Shown in pieces: positions 7,799 through 16,964 of a stretch of DNA of 42,074 nucleotides. Each line of letters starts with the position of its first letter. Position 1 is the first letter of the stretch. The stretch lies in assembly GCA_009926625.1 (NCBI GenBank), contig RFON01000023.1, positions 1 to 42,074 of the forward strand, in the 5' to 3' direction. The translations under genes were made by a program, and so were the position numbers. The notes beneath the pieces were generated by a model, which saw only the letters and a program-made list of their open reading frames with translations, searched no databases and was not told the DNA's origin. The DNA comes from Planctomycetota bacterium (GTDB taxonomy: Bacteria; Planctomycetota; Phycisphaerae; Phycisphaerales; SM1A02).

Positions 7799-10213
7799 TC
7801 AGTCGCCGCAGGGTCCGAACGACGACATCAGCGCGGTCACATCAAGTCCGCTTGTTGTGCCGTCCCCATCGATATCTCCTGCAACCGTTCCCCAACCAGC
7901 AAGCAAGAACACAAGGTCCTGCGATGTGACGAGGCCATCTCCGCTGAGGTCTGCAGGACACGGTGGTGCATGCACGATGGAAAGGGAGTGATGTCCGCCG
8001 GCGGCAACCGCAACCGCCCTGAGGCCGGGCGCCAGTCCTGACGACTGCCCGAAAACATTGTTGCCCCAACAAACAACCTCACTCTCAGACGTTCGCAGCA
8101 AACTGTGTCCGCCGCCTGCCGCGATGCTCGCAGCTGCCGGCGCGTTCGGCGGTGGCTCGGTGGCACCACATTGCGGAGTGCCCCACCCAATCACCCGACC
8201 ATCCGGCAGCACGCCGATGGCATGCGATTGACCCGATGCGATCGCAACGCATCCGCCAAGGACGCGAAACTCGTCTGGTACACGACGAATGTCATGTGCA
8301 CCTCTGAGCGCTCCGACGATTCGATTTGCTATTCCTACATACCCGACAGCAGTCAGGTGGACCGAGCCGTTGGGGCTGAACCAACCCCGCTCCGCGCACT
8401 CCTTCGCGTTTGTCAGCAGCGACAGGTCAATGGCACAGACATCAGACTCAACGCTGGCGAGACTTCGCGAGTATTCGCGGAGGCGTGAAAGTGCAGCGTC
8501 ATCCAAAGTCGGGGCATGGGACACCATGATGACAAAGCCAATGCTGCTCTCCGAGTTGCCCAAAGCGAGCCAAGCGTTCTTCAACACCGACTTCATCCTG
8601 ATGATCGCGGAGCCCCAAGAGTCGGGGAGACCGATGTCCGCATTGATGCCTCCCTGGATGAAGAAAAGTACTTTGCCCGTTCCGCCCGCAGAGCGCTGGC
8701 GTTCCGCGATCTCACGGAGCCAAGTCATGACGGTCGCTTGCGGCATCGCGGCGAGGTCATCGGCGACTTGGGTCATGTTGGCGCCACCGTGGAAGTCGAG
8801 CGATTGCACAGCAAAGCCACGGACTGGTCTGTAAACGCTGCTCAATCCGAGACCACACGGACCACGGATGGACGAACCCTGTCCCCGCCCGCCGCCACCA
8901 AAAGTGCCACGGATCGGCGAGGGGCGCAGTGGGTCGGGCTGGAGCGAAAGTTCGCTGGCATGCCAGCCACTCTCTTGCCCGATGGTGGTGTGCAACTCTG
9001 GCGGGCAGAGAAGTTGCCCATCGCTGCCCAACCACATCAGAGTGAAGTGACCCACTGGCTCACTTGCTGGCTGCACACTATGCACTACTCGAAACGTCAA
9101 CTGTCCCTCGACGGGGAACGATGGCGATGTCCACAAGTAGAGGCCACAGGAACTCGCACTGAACGCGTGCTGCTGTGCCGGAATCCAAGCAAAGTCGAAC
9201 GGTACTCCGCTGGGACGAATGACTGGACCGTTCGGGATTGTGGCACCTCTCAAGCCGTCGCGAATGCTCTCAGGAGCAAAGTCGGTCCCGGAGACGCTGA
9301 CGGCGGGGAAGTTGGGATCGGAACTGGCACCGAGCAACATCGGTGAATTCCAGCTGGTCACGCCGAATGAGATGCCGGGTGGACTGATTGGCTGAAGCGG
9401 CGTGGCATATCGCGGGATTCCGACCTGAACCATTGCCTCGCACAAACCGTCGGTCCAGCCGGCGATCGGAATCCCCCCTTCGGAGTAACCAGTGTTGCTG
9501 TCGCCGATCGTGACGATGTCCACCGAGTCAACTCCGCTGATCGCATCAACGAGGAATTGACGGACGCGCGCCAATCCAAGTCCGCTGGCTGATTGCTCAT
9601 TGTTGCCCCAGGCAAACACGCGTCCATCCGTGCTCAGTGCCAAAGTGTGGGCTCCCCCGCAGGCAACTTGCGCGATCGTGGGCAGATTGGGAGGCACAGT
9701 CGATTGCCCACCAGTATTGTCGCCCCAAACCCGGACAGACCCAGTCCTCAGCAGGGCCACGGAATGCCGCGCTCCCGCAGCGACCGACGAGGCGCTCGGG
9801 AGATCGGCGGGAGGGCTTGCCTGACCTTCGCTATTGCGCCCCCATGCGACAACTCTGCCCTGCATGGTCACGGCGATGGAGTGGTGCCATCCTGCAGCAA
9901 TGGCCACAAAGGGGACCGTGGCGGGTGGGGGGTTGCATTGCCCGTGGCTGTTTGATCCCCAACATCGAATCTGGCCGGCGGAGTCGAGTGCCAGGGAATG
10001 CTCAAGTCCACCCGCAATCTGGGTCCACTCATGGTCTGTCGATTGAGGCGCAGCTTGGAGTGCATTGTTTCTCCCCCAGCAAATGACGTTCCGAAACGCA
10101 TCGGTGGAGGAGCCAGTTGACACTTGCGCAATCACAAGGACGAGCAAGCAGCCAGATTGCGGGAGGAATCGAGTACGCCGCGCGAGTCGCTCAAGTGATT
10201 CCTCGTTGTGCAT
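7799..10213 (-). CDS. Secreted RCC1-repeat propeller with inserted SGNH/GDSL hydrolase and dockerin-like tail
   Basis: About 804 residues. After a short N-terminal region and hydrophobic segment (CLLVLVIAQVSTG) come RCC1-type repeats of the form IAGGxxHSLAL..G.v.cWGxNxxGQ. Four lie between residues about 45 and 205. The chain then passes into an SGNH hydrolase: GDSN block with nucleophile S239 and a late block VHLTAVGY with H619. RCC1 repeats resume (about 649-745). The end (from about 752) has two EF-hand-like motifs, DLSGDGLVTSQDL and DIDGDGTTSGLDV, typical of planctomycete secreted proteins. Role: probable exported carbohydrate or ester hydrolase presented on a propeller; substrate unknown. 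Start: ATG 10213 has GGTGAG upstream; ATG 10228 has GGGGA and is nearly as good. Confidence 0.8.
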   Translation of the reverse strand: MHNEESLERLARRTRFLPQSGCLLVLVIAQVSTGSSTDAFRNVICWGRNNALQAAPQSTDHEWTQIAGGLEHSLALDSAGQIRCWGSNSHGQCNPPPATVPFVAIAAGWHHSIAVTMQGRVVAWGRNSEGQASPPADLPSASSVAAGARHSVALLRTGSVRVWGDNTGGQSTVPPNLPTIAQVACGGAHTLALSTDGRVFAWGNNEQSASGLGLARVRQFLVDAISGVDSVDIVTIGDSNTGYSEGGIPIAGWTDGLCEAMVQVGIPRYATPLQPISPPGISFGVTSWNSPMLLGASSDPNFPAVSVSGTDFAPESIRDGLRGATIPNGPVIRPSGVPFDFAWIPAQQHAFSASSCGLYLWTSPSFPVEGQLTFRVVHSVQPASEPVGHFTLMWLGSDGQLLCPPELHTTIGQESGWHASELSLQPDPLRPSPIRGTFGGGGRGQGSSIRGPCGLGLSSVYRPVRGFAVQSLDFHGGANMTQVADDLAAMPQATVMTWLREIAERQRSAGGTGKVLFFIQGGINADIGLPDSWGSAIIRMKSVLKNAWLALGNSESSIGFVIMVSHAPTLDDAALSRLREYSRSLASVESDVCAIDLSLLTNAKECAERGWFSPNGSVHLTAVGYVGIANRIVGALRGAHDIRRVPDEFRVLGGCVAIASGQSHAIGVLPDGRVIGWGTPQCGATEPPPNAPAAASIAAGGGHSLLRTSESEVVCWGNNVFGQSSGLAPGLRAVAVAAGGHHSLSIVHAPPCPADLSGDGLVTSQDLVFLLAGWGTVAGDIDGDGTTSGLDVTALMSSFGPCGD

Positions 10214-10228
10214 TGTTGGACTCACCAT

Positions 10229-10435
10229 CGGCAGTATCCCCGAACGAGTAGCGATAGCCTGCCATGGGGGATGGAGATTTGCAAACACGTTGCATCATTA
10301 TCTCGTGTTCCTTGTTGGTTTGCGTGAACTATGAACAATCTGTGATGTTTGGCCGGTCCGAGGCGCTTCGGGGGGGAGTAATTGGAGTCCTGTGCACTGT
10401 GACGCGCCGCATAGGCTTGGAAAGAGTCCCCTGCG
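10229..10435. promoter_or_regulatory. Divergent intergenic region before the RCC1 gene and the polyketide unit
   Basis: About 207 bases, visibly more A/T-rich than the flanking genes around 10290-10350, between outward-facing genes. It should hold the promoters of both. No confident -35/-10 pair or operator repeat was recognised. Confidence 0.3.
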
Positions 10436-11188
10436 ATGTCTTTCACTTCCACATCCGAGTGCCCGTCGCTATCCCAGCGCAGTCGACGGAATGAGCGTAT
10501 GGACGATCCAGGGCTCGCGGTCGATGAACATCGGGAAGCGCTCCGCGGCTTGCAGCGGCTGAATGCCTGGAGCCGGAGTTCGCGGCTGTTGTGGCCCGAC
10601 ATTGCTGCCGCTGCGCTTGAGCGTGCAGCGCGCGGCATGCGACTGCGTGTGATGGATGTGGCAACCGGATCGGGCGATGGGCCCATGGCGATGGCTCGGC
10701 GCGCCCGAGTGCAGCGCCTGCCGATCGATTGGGTGCTGTGTGACCGCAGCGGCGTCGCTCTCGATGCGGCACGGCGGGCTGCCGCCACGGCAGGCATTTC
10801 CATTTCGCTGGAGCAGGTTGATCTCCTGAACGACCAACTGCCGAGCGGCGCCGACATCGTGACCTGTTCGCTTTTCCTCCATCACCTCGATGACGACGAT
10901 GCGGTCTCTGCGCTGCGCCGCATGGCGGAAGCGGCAGCCGTCGGTATCGCCGCGGCGGATCTCGATCGCTCGCGAGGGGGGCTTGTGTTGGCGTGGGCCG
11001 CTTCGCGCGTGCTCTCGCGTTCGGCAGTTGTCCACACCGATGCGGTGCTGAGTGTGCGGGGGGCGTTCACCCAGCCCGAAGCGCGGACGCTGGCGCTTCG
11101 GGCTGGGTTGCATGGGGTGTCTGTGCGCGCTGCATGGCCGCAGAGATGGGTGCTGAGTTGGCGGCGGACGCCCGAGGTGGCGCGGTGA
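10436..11188 (+). CDS. Class I SAM-dependent methyltransferase of the type III PKS unit
   Basis: Up to 250 residues. Rossmann-type SAM motif I is RVMDVATGSGDGPMA, with an acidic residue after strand 2 (WVLCDRSG) and motif IV-like DIVTCSLFLHHLDDDDA. It resembles UbiE-like methyltransferases that act on small molecules. As first gene of the unit it probably methylates the polyketide product or an intermediate. Start: ATG 10436 has GGAAAGAG upstream; the ATG at 10499 is also plausible because the first 21 residues are Ser/Arg-rich and not family-like. The stop overlaps the GTG start of the FAD gene (GTGA). Confidence 0.85.
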   Translation: MSFTSTSECPSLSQRSRRNERMDDPGLAVDEHREALRGLQRLNAWSRSSRLLWPDIAAAALERAARGMRLRVMDVATGSGDGPMAMARRARVQRLPIDWVLCDRSGVALDAARRAAATAGISISLEQVDLLNDQLPSGADIVTCSLFLHHLDDDDAVSALRRMAEAAAVGIAAADLDRSRGGLVLAWAASRVLSRSAVVHTDAVLSVRGAFTQPEARTLALRAGLHGVSVRAAWPQRWVLSWRRTPEVAR

Positions 11189-12320
11189 ACGCGTGTTCGT
11201 CTTCGTGGGATCTCGTCGTGATCGGCGGCGGTCCCGCGGGCTCTGCTGCTGCGATCACCGCGGCGCGACATGGGATTCGCACCTTGATCGTCGATCGCAC
11301 CGATCATCCGCGCCCGAAGGTCTGCGGCTGCTGCCTCTCGCCGCTGGCACTTGATCGGCTGCGCGCGCTCGGCGCCGCGTCTGTCACCGCGCTCGGCAAT
11401 GTGGTGCACACGGTGCGCGTCGACTGCTGCGGATCGGTCACCGACTGGCAGCGCAGCGGTGTTGCCCTTTCGCGCGCCGCACTTGATGCAGCACTGCTCC
11501 GCGCTGCAGCCGAGGCTGGCGCGCGTGTGATCACTGGAGTCGTTGCACAGGCGAGCCCTGGTGGCGAAGTGATGCTCCGCAGTGGCAACGAGGCGCGACA
11601 GTTGAACGCTCGGCTGGTGATCGCTGCGGATGGAATCGGTGGATCATCGCTGCGTTCGTCTGATCGCCTGAAATGGAGAACGCTGCCTCGCGCCCGGATC
11701 GGCTTTGGCGCACTCCTGCCGCATGACGCGATCGATCTCCGCGCTGGCGAGCTGCTCATGTGTGTTCGCGATGGCGGCTACATCGGTGTGGTCTCGCTTG
11801 GCGATGGCAGCGTCGATGTGGCCGCCGCGGCAGCGCCAGAGGCGGTGCGATCTGTCGGAGGTCCTGCGGCACTCGCCGCGCGCTGCGCTGGCTCGCGCCG
11901 TGGGTTCGCGACGGCAACAGCATCGTCACTTCGGCGTGGAGTGGCACGCCTCGACTCACGCGTCGACGCGCCGCAGCCACGGACGATCGGATCATCGTGG
12001 CAGGCGATGCATTCGGCTATGTCGAGCCCTTCACCGGCGAGGGGATCGGTTGGGCGCTGGCCTCCGGCATCGCGGCCGCCGATCATGCGCAGCGTGTGTT
12101 GTGCGGCGGCGCCGCGGTTCGGGCGTGGGAACGCACCGCACGAAGAATGTCCGCTTGGCCCCACGCGCGGTGCGCATCGATGGCGCTGCTTGTTCGTGCG
12201 CCGCGCGTGCTCGCAGCAGTCCTCCGCGCGGGACAGTACGCGCCGATGGTCGCTGCACGCATGGGCAGGGCGTGGGGCGTTCAGCGGACGCTCTCCATGG
12301 ATGGAGGTGTCGCACGATGA
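11185..12320 (+). pseudogene. FAD-dependent oxidoreductase, interrupted by an apparent one-base deletion
   Basis: N-terminal half reads in one frame from GTG 11185: the FAD-binding motif VVIGGGPAGSAAA, then PKVCGCCLSP and the second FAD motif LVIAADGIGGSS. Near 11875-11883 the coding sense moves to another frame, which continues with LRWLAPWVRDGNS, then the FAD-site signature VAGDAFGYVEPFTGEGIGWA, to a TGA at 12320. Adding one base in the GCCGCGCGCTGCG stretch would give a continuous 378-residue geranylgeranyl-reductase/halogenase-like enzyme. The start overlaps the methyltransferase stop (GTGA) and the second-frame stop overlaps the PKS start (ATGA), which shows that the two halves belong to one gene. 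No slippery heptamer is visible. It could be a real mutation or an assembly error. If intact, it would likely oxidise or reduce the polyketide. Confidence 0.85.
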
Positions 12321-13420
12321 TTCCGAGCATTCTTGGATTCGGCTGCGCGCATCCGCCGCAGCGGATGGACACCACACGCTGGTTGGCTCTTGCCACGGCG
12401 ATCGCGCCGCCGCGCGTGGATCGTTCGCTGCTGCAGCGACTCGCCGATCGCAGCGGGATCAACCAGCGCTGGTGCGCAGCGGCGACCGACAATCATCCCG
12501 CTGGGTTTTATGCGTCCTTCGGGTCCTTGCCCCCAGGGACCGCAGCTCGCATGGAGCTGTGGGCCGGTGCGGTGCGCCCGATGGCGTTCGCCGCCTGCAG
12601 CGATGCGATCCGCACGAGCGGCGTGCAAGCGAGTTCGATCACGCATCTCGTGACGGCATCGTGCACAGGATTCGCCGCACCCGGAATGGATCAATGGTTG
12701 ATCCGTGATCTTGGTCTCGCGCCCTCGATACGCCGCACGAACATCGGATTCATGGGCTGCCACGCTGCGATCAACGCCGTCGCCGTGGCGCGCGATGCAG
12801 CGCGTGCAGATGTCCGTGCGCGCGTGCTCGTCTGCTGCGGCGAGGTGTGCTCGGCGCATCTTCATTACGGCGAAAGGGTCGATCAGTGGATCGCGAACAC
12901 CTTGTTCGGTGATGGCGCAGCGGCGGTCGTCGTCTCAAGCGGATTGCCACAAACACCCGAAGCCCCACCTTCGCTCGGGGCAATCATCGATGCATGCTCG
13001 CTGGTCATCGATGGTTCTGAGGGCGCGATGACATGGGAGGTCGGCGACAGTGGGTTCAGCATGGGACTGTCCGCCGAGGTGCCTGCATTGATCGAGCGCG
13101 CGTTGCCAGAGTGGATCGATGCACAACTCGCGGCGCGCGGTCTCACTCGTTCATCCATCGCGGGATGGGCGATTCATCCCGGGGGACCTCGTGTGATCGA
13201 ATCGGTCGTGCGCGCCCTTGGACTGCCAACGGAAGCTGGTGATGCCAGTCGCGGAGTGCTTCGGGACTATGGCAACATGAGCAGCGCCACGCTGCTGTTC
13301 ATCCTGGAGAGGCTTGTCCGCGGTGGCGTTGAGGGACCAATCGTTGCGCTGGCGTTCGGTCCTGGCCTGTCGGCAGAGATGTTGCTCGTCAGCGCCTTGC
13401 CTCGATCGCAAACAGGCTGA
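12317..13420 (+). CDS. Type III polyketide synthase (chalcone synthase-like)
   Basis: 367 residues of the thiolase-fold type III PKS family, which condense acyl-CoA starters with malonyl-CoA units. The catalytic triad is visible: C148 in FMGCHAA, H287 in AIHPGGPRV and N320 in YGNMSSAT. The intervals (139 and 33 residues) equal those between C164, H303 and N336 of plant chalcone synthase. LFGDGAAAVV is a further family motif. The ATG overlaps the TGA of the FAD gene (ATGA). Starter and product cannot be read from the sequence; alkylresorcinol- or alkylpyrone-type products are the usual outcome in bacteria. Its 3' end overlaps the convergent gene by 32 bases. Confidence 0.93.
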   Translation: MIPSILGFGCAHPPQRMDTTRWLALATAIAPPRVDRSLLQRLADRSGINQRWCAAATDNHPAGFYASFGSLPPGTAARMELWAGAVRPMAFAACSDAIRTSGVQASSITHLVTASCTGFAAPGMDQWLIRDLGLAPSIRRTNIGFMGCHAAINAVAVARDAARADVRARVLVCCGEVCSAHLHYGERVDQWIANTLFGDGAAAVVVSSGLPQTPEAPPSLGAIIDACSLVIDGSEGAMTWEVGDSGFSMGLSAEVPALIERALPEWIDAQLAARGLTRSSIAGWAIHPGGPRVIESVVRALGLPTEAGDASRGVLRDYGNMSSATLLFILERLVRGGVEGPIVALAFGPGLSAEMLLVSALPRSQTG

Positions 13421-15005
13421 CGGTCCCGCTGAACTCGTTGCAAACGACGAGCAGTGGCTCGCCAGTCGGGCTGCTCGACGCGGGGATCACGCAGAGCCCC
13501 TCAGGCGCGAGATCGCCAGCGCTCGGTCCACTCGCCATCGGATCGCGCCGACTGCAGTAGCCGGCAAAGACAGGCGCCTTTGGATCGGATGTGTCCCACA
13601 TCATCACTCCGCCGCAGCGCTCCAGTCCAACGCACAGCAGTCGCCGTCCACCGTGTTCGACAATCGTGAGCCCCTCTGGTTCGGGTCCACGCTTCGCACT
13701 GCGCTTGTCCATGGATGGGCTCTCTTCGCTGTCGGCGTTGAACGCACTCGGCGTGCGCGCGAGCACTTCGCGCTCCATCGTGCGGCCCGAGTCCCACACG
13801 CGTTCGATCGTCGGCGCCGATGCACTGCCGCCAACCTTCCAGAGTGCGACGGAGCGGCCGCCGAAGCACACAAGTCGGTCGTAGTCGCCGTCGCCATCAT
13901 CGTCGCCGAGCAACGGACACACCTCGAGTCGTCCGAGCCCATCGCTCGACAACACGGTGCGCGCGTGGCGCAAGCCAGCCGTCGCATCGTCGGAAAACGC
14001 ACCGGGATCGAGAGCGGGCTTCGCGCGGTCGAGACGGTTCGCGAGATCCTTCACCCGAACCGAGTGATCCGCGAGGGATTCGCCCTCGTTTGCGGTGACC
14101 AGATAAAGATTGCCCCCAGCAGCGAAGCAACCGACCGAGTCCGGCTGAAGGAGTCCCTCGACTGGCCACGGCTGTATCCGCGCCGCGCCATCCTTGTCGC
14201 TCGGATCGAGACCGCCCCCAGCGCTGGCGAACGCCTGTGTGCCAAGCGGGAAGATGTCGAGCACCCGTGCAGCATGCAGGTCGATCGCGGCGATGGCGTT
14301 GTTTTCCTGCAGCGTGACCCAGGCGCGCGAACCATCGGGTTCGATCGCGATGTACTCGGGCTCCAGTTGCTCGGCCGCACTGCGAGTGGGGTGCGGAAAC
14401 AGGACGCCGCGCTTTCGAAGAGCATCGATCCCAAACTGCGGAGCATCGAAGGTCACATCCGTGCATCGGGCGTTCGTCGGTCCCTGGGACAGGTCGATGA
14501 TCGACACGCTGCCCGGCCGATCACTGCCATCGGGAAGGGGTTCGCCTTCGTTGGCAACAATGAGCCGTGAGCCATCGGGCGTGAAGCAGAGCATGTCTGG
14601 TCCATGCCCCACGGGCAACCGTTTGAGGAGTTGAAGGTCAAGATCGAGGAGCAACACCTCACCCATTTCCTTGGGCGCCGCGCCTCCGTGGCACGCGGCG
14701 ACCACGCCATCATGCGTTGCAACAGAAGTCACCCCAGAAGCTTCGTAGGTGCGGTCGACCCGTGGGGAAGCGACATCGGTCCAGTCGAGTCGCACGATTC
14801 CAGGTGGCCCGCCGCACAGGTAGAGCCGCTTTGCCTTGGGACTCCACACGGCGATTTCAGTGCTCGAGCACGCGGGCTTTCCGCTGTCGAAGGTGCCCCT
14901 CCATTGGAGGCACCAGCGGTCAGTCTCGTGGGAACCGATCACTGGTGGCACGGGGGGCGAAGCAGGTCCGGCGAAAACCAGCACGATGGTCAGCAAGGCA
15001 GGCAT
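13389..15005 (-). CDS. Choice-of-anchor I family protein, secreted beta-propeller
   Basis: 538 residues with a short signal peptide (MPALLTIVLVFAGPAS). Family features are seen in order: GPDMLCFTPDGSRLIVANEGEP, SVSIIDLS, LEPEYIAIEPDG, AWVTLQENNAIAAIDL, YLVTANEGES, GDDDGDGDYDRLVCFGGRSVALW, GPEPEGLTIVEHGGRRLLCVGLER and LAPEGLCVIP, ending VCNEFSGTVSLFAI. Proteins of this type are extracellular propellers often fused to alkaline-phosphatase-like or sorting domains; no enzymatic role is established. Here the propeller stands alone, without a visible C-terminal anchor. An acidic Asp/Gly-rich loop suggests calcium binding (inferred). Its last 32 bases overlap the end of the type III PKS gene on the other strand. 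Confidence 0.85.
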   Translation of the reverse strand: MPALLTIVLVFAGPASPPVPPVIGSHETDRWCLQWRGTFDSGKPACSSTEIAVWSPKAKRLYLCGGPPGIVRLDWTDVASPRVDRTYEASGVTSVATHDGVVAACHGGAAPKEMGEVLLLDLDLQLLKRLPVGHGPDMLCFTPDGSRLIVANEGEPLPDGSDRPGSVSIIDLSQGPTNARCTDVTFDAPQFGIDALRKRGVLFPHPTRSAAEQLEPEYIAIEPDGSRAWVTLQENNAIAAIDLHAARVLDIFPLGTQAFASAGGGLDPSDKDGAARIQPWPVEGLLQPDSVGCFAAGGNLYLVTANEGESLADHSVRVKDLANRLDRAKPALDPGAFSDDATAGLRHARTVLSSDGLGRLEVCPLLGDDDGDGDYDRLVCFGGRSVALWKVGGSASAPTIERVWDSGRTMEREVLARTPSAFNADSEESPSMDKRSAKRGPEPEGLTIVEHGGRRLLCVGLERCGGVMMWDTSDPKAPVFAGYCSRRDPMASGPSAGDLAPEGLCVIPASSSPTGEPLLVVCNEFSGTVSLFAIEARR

Positions 15006-15161
15006 GGATCAGCGAGGAAAACCATACGTTGTTCACTTTGTGTTCGCAAAGAGCACGGAAATGGCTCGCGCGCACCCTTTGTAAACATTTCCTGAACATT
15101 GCTGCGCCATCCTCTTCGGTTCATTTCGTTTTTTCCGCACCTGTCCTCCGAGGTCTCCCCG
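15006..15161. promoter_or_regulatory. Divergent intergenic region with a small inverted repeat
   Basis: Spacer between the choice-of-anchor I gene and the lamin-tail-like gene. It contains CTTTG-TGTTCG-CAAAG at 15036-15051, a 5-base inverted repeat that could be an operator or a chance stem. GAGGT near 15150 is the probable ribosome-binding site for the ATG at 15162. Confidence 0.3.
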
Positions 15162-16964
15162 ATGCTCTACCACGCTGGCCGCTCTGTTGGTGTGTTCTCC
15201 TGTCGCAAGGCGCTTTGCGCCGCACTGATCGGATGTGTCGGGCTGGTCGCAGCGAATGACGCGATCGCCGCTGACCTGATCCTCAACGAATGGAACTGCG
15301 TCGGCAGTCAGAAGTGGTTGGGAAACCCTGGTTCAGCCGTGGCGGGCTGCCCCCAGCCCGACGGACCGAACGGCGAGTCTTGCTCCAACAACGACGATGT
15401 TTTCTTTGGCAGGCGGCTCGGCAACGGCGGTGACTGGGTCGAACTGGTCGTGGTGAAGGATCATGCCGACATCCGCGGTTGGCGCGTGCAGTGGATCGAG
15501 CCCGGCGGCGGAGACGCCGATGGCACCGATGTTTGGTACGGCAACGGCGCGACTCCCCAAGGTCAAATCGTCTTCACGAATGCTGCGGTGTGGAGCGATC
15601 TGCGCGCGGGAACCATCATCACGGTCGTGGAACTCAGCACCGCACTGGGAGGGCTCGACACGGACCTGTCGTTCGATCCATGCGCCGGCGACTGGTGGAT
15701 CAACGTGAACTGCTTTGATGCAGCGCTCGTGACCTGCACTGCGAATGTGTTCGACACTGCCAACCCCTCGTACAACGATCCGATGGATGTCGGAAATGAC
15801 AACTGGGCTGCGCGAATCGTCAATGCGACGGGGCAAGAAGTGATCGGGATGGTTGGCGAGGGACAGCCGTCGTGGAGCGCAACGGGCGTCAACAGCCGCG
15901 AAGCGTGCCGCCTTGAAGCCGATCCATCGCAGTCGGTGACCCCATATTCCGTCTACGACGATGCGGACAATTCATCGTGCGGCCAACCCAACAGCTGGTC
16001 CGATGTCGTCACGCAGTGCAAGACCTACCAGAACTTCTCGGCACTTCGGAACCCGGTTGTGGCAGAACTCTGCGCGAACTGCCGGCCGTTTGCGTTGAAT
16101 GAGTACAACGCGGTCGCGGCGACGGGATTCCTCGGAGGCGGAACGCAGGCGGTCGATGCTGCTGGTGGGCAGGCAGCCGATTCATTCTTTGGGCGGCAAC
16201 TTGGGAACGGCGGCAACTGGATGGAGTTTGTGGTCGTGGCTGATCACCTCGACCTCCGTGGCTGCACGCTTCGATGGCGCGACACGACCGCCTCTGGCGT
16301 CGTGACCCTCTCGAGCGCGCCGTTCTGGCGCGATCTGCCGAGCGGCATGATCGTCACGCTCACCGAGTCGACAACAACGGAGGGCGGACTCAACACCGAC
16401 CTCTCGTTCAACCCAACAGGCGGCGATCGCTGGGTGAACATCAACGCGTTCGATACGGCGCTCGTGTCGGGAACGACAAGCACGAAGCCCAAGCACATCT
16501 CAGGTCAGTTCTCCACTTCCAACGATCGTTGGGCGGTGTCGCTGTGGAACGCCAGCGGGCAGCAGGTCATCGAGTGGCAGGGCGAGGGATCGCCGAACTT
16601 CCGCGGTGGTTCGGTGGGATCTGAAGATGTCTGCCGGCTCCGCGAAAATGTGACTGGGCGCAACAATGCGGCGAGCTATTACGACGACTCGACCGCGTCG
16701 AGCACATTCGGCTCGCCGAACACTTGGACTGCATGCCCTGGAACTTCCACCTTGGTCCAGTCGTTCGCAGGATTGCCCGTGGCTGGATGCGCCTTCACCG
16801 CGCCGAACCCAGCGGATGTGAACGGTGACGGTCAGGTCAATGGCGCTGATTTGACTGCGGTGCAGTCTGCATGGGGTACGAACGACCCCGCAGCCGACAT
16901 CGATGGCAACGGCTCAGTTGATGCAATCGACCTCTCTGCAGTGCTAGCATCTTGGGGATCGTGA
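15162..16964 (+). CDS. Secreted protein with two tandem lamin-tail-like domains and a dockerin-like C-terminus
   Basis: 600 residues with a signal peptide (hydrophobic stretch ending VGLVAANDAIA). The mature part is a tandem duplication. Copy one begins LILNEWNCVGSQKWLG, with FFGRRLGNGGDWVELVVV and DHADIRGW. Copy two begins ALNEYNAVAATGFLGG, with FFGRQLGNGGNWMEFVVV and DHLDLRGC. Each copy later has a GLDTDLSF or GLNTDLSF motif, and each closes with a Trp-rich segment. The last about 50 residues have two EF-hand-like loops, DVNGDGQVNGADL and DIDGNGSVDAIDL, and end ASWGS. Probable surface or matrix protein; no catalytic site seen. ATG 15162 is chosen for its GAGGT ribosome-binding site and because the signal peptide follows directly. 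The stop overlaps the next start (GTGA). Confidence 0.82.
   Translation: MLYHAGRSVGVFSCRKALCAALIGCVGLVAANDAIAADLILNEWNCVGSQKWLGNPGSAVAGCPQPDGPNGESCSNNDDVFFGRRLGNGGDWVELVVVKDHADIRGWRVQWIEPGGGDADGTDVWYGNGATPQGQIVFTNAAVWSDLRAGTIITVVELSTALGGLDTDLSFDPCAGDWWINVNCFDAALVTCTANVFDTANPSYNDPMDVGNDNWAARIVNATGQEVIGMVGEGQPSWSATGVNSREACRLEADPSQSVTPYSVYDDADNSSCGQPNSWSDVVTQCKTYQNFSALRNPVVAELCANCRPFALNEYNAVAATGFLGGGTQAVDAAGGQAADSFFGRQLGNGGNWMEFVVVADHLDLRGCTLRWRDTTASGVVTLSSAPFWRDLPSGMIVTLTESTTTEGGLNTDLSFNPTGGDRWVNINAFDTALVSGTTSTKPKHISGQFSTSNDRWAVSLWNASGQQVIEWQGEGSPNFRGGSVGSEDVCRLRENVTGRNNAASYYDDSTASSTFGSPNTWTACPGTSTLVQSFAGLPVAGCAFTAPNPADVNGDGQVNGADLTAVQSAWGTNDPAADIDGNGSVDAIDLSAVLASWGS

Noticed and set aside
12321..12708. 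Continuation of the N-terminal frame of the FAD gene far past its true end
   Set aside because: Beyond about 11880 this frame loses all resemblance to the family and runs through the PKS gene; the real C-terminus is in the other frame ending at 12320.
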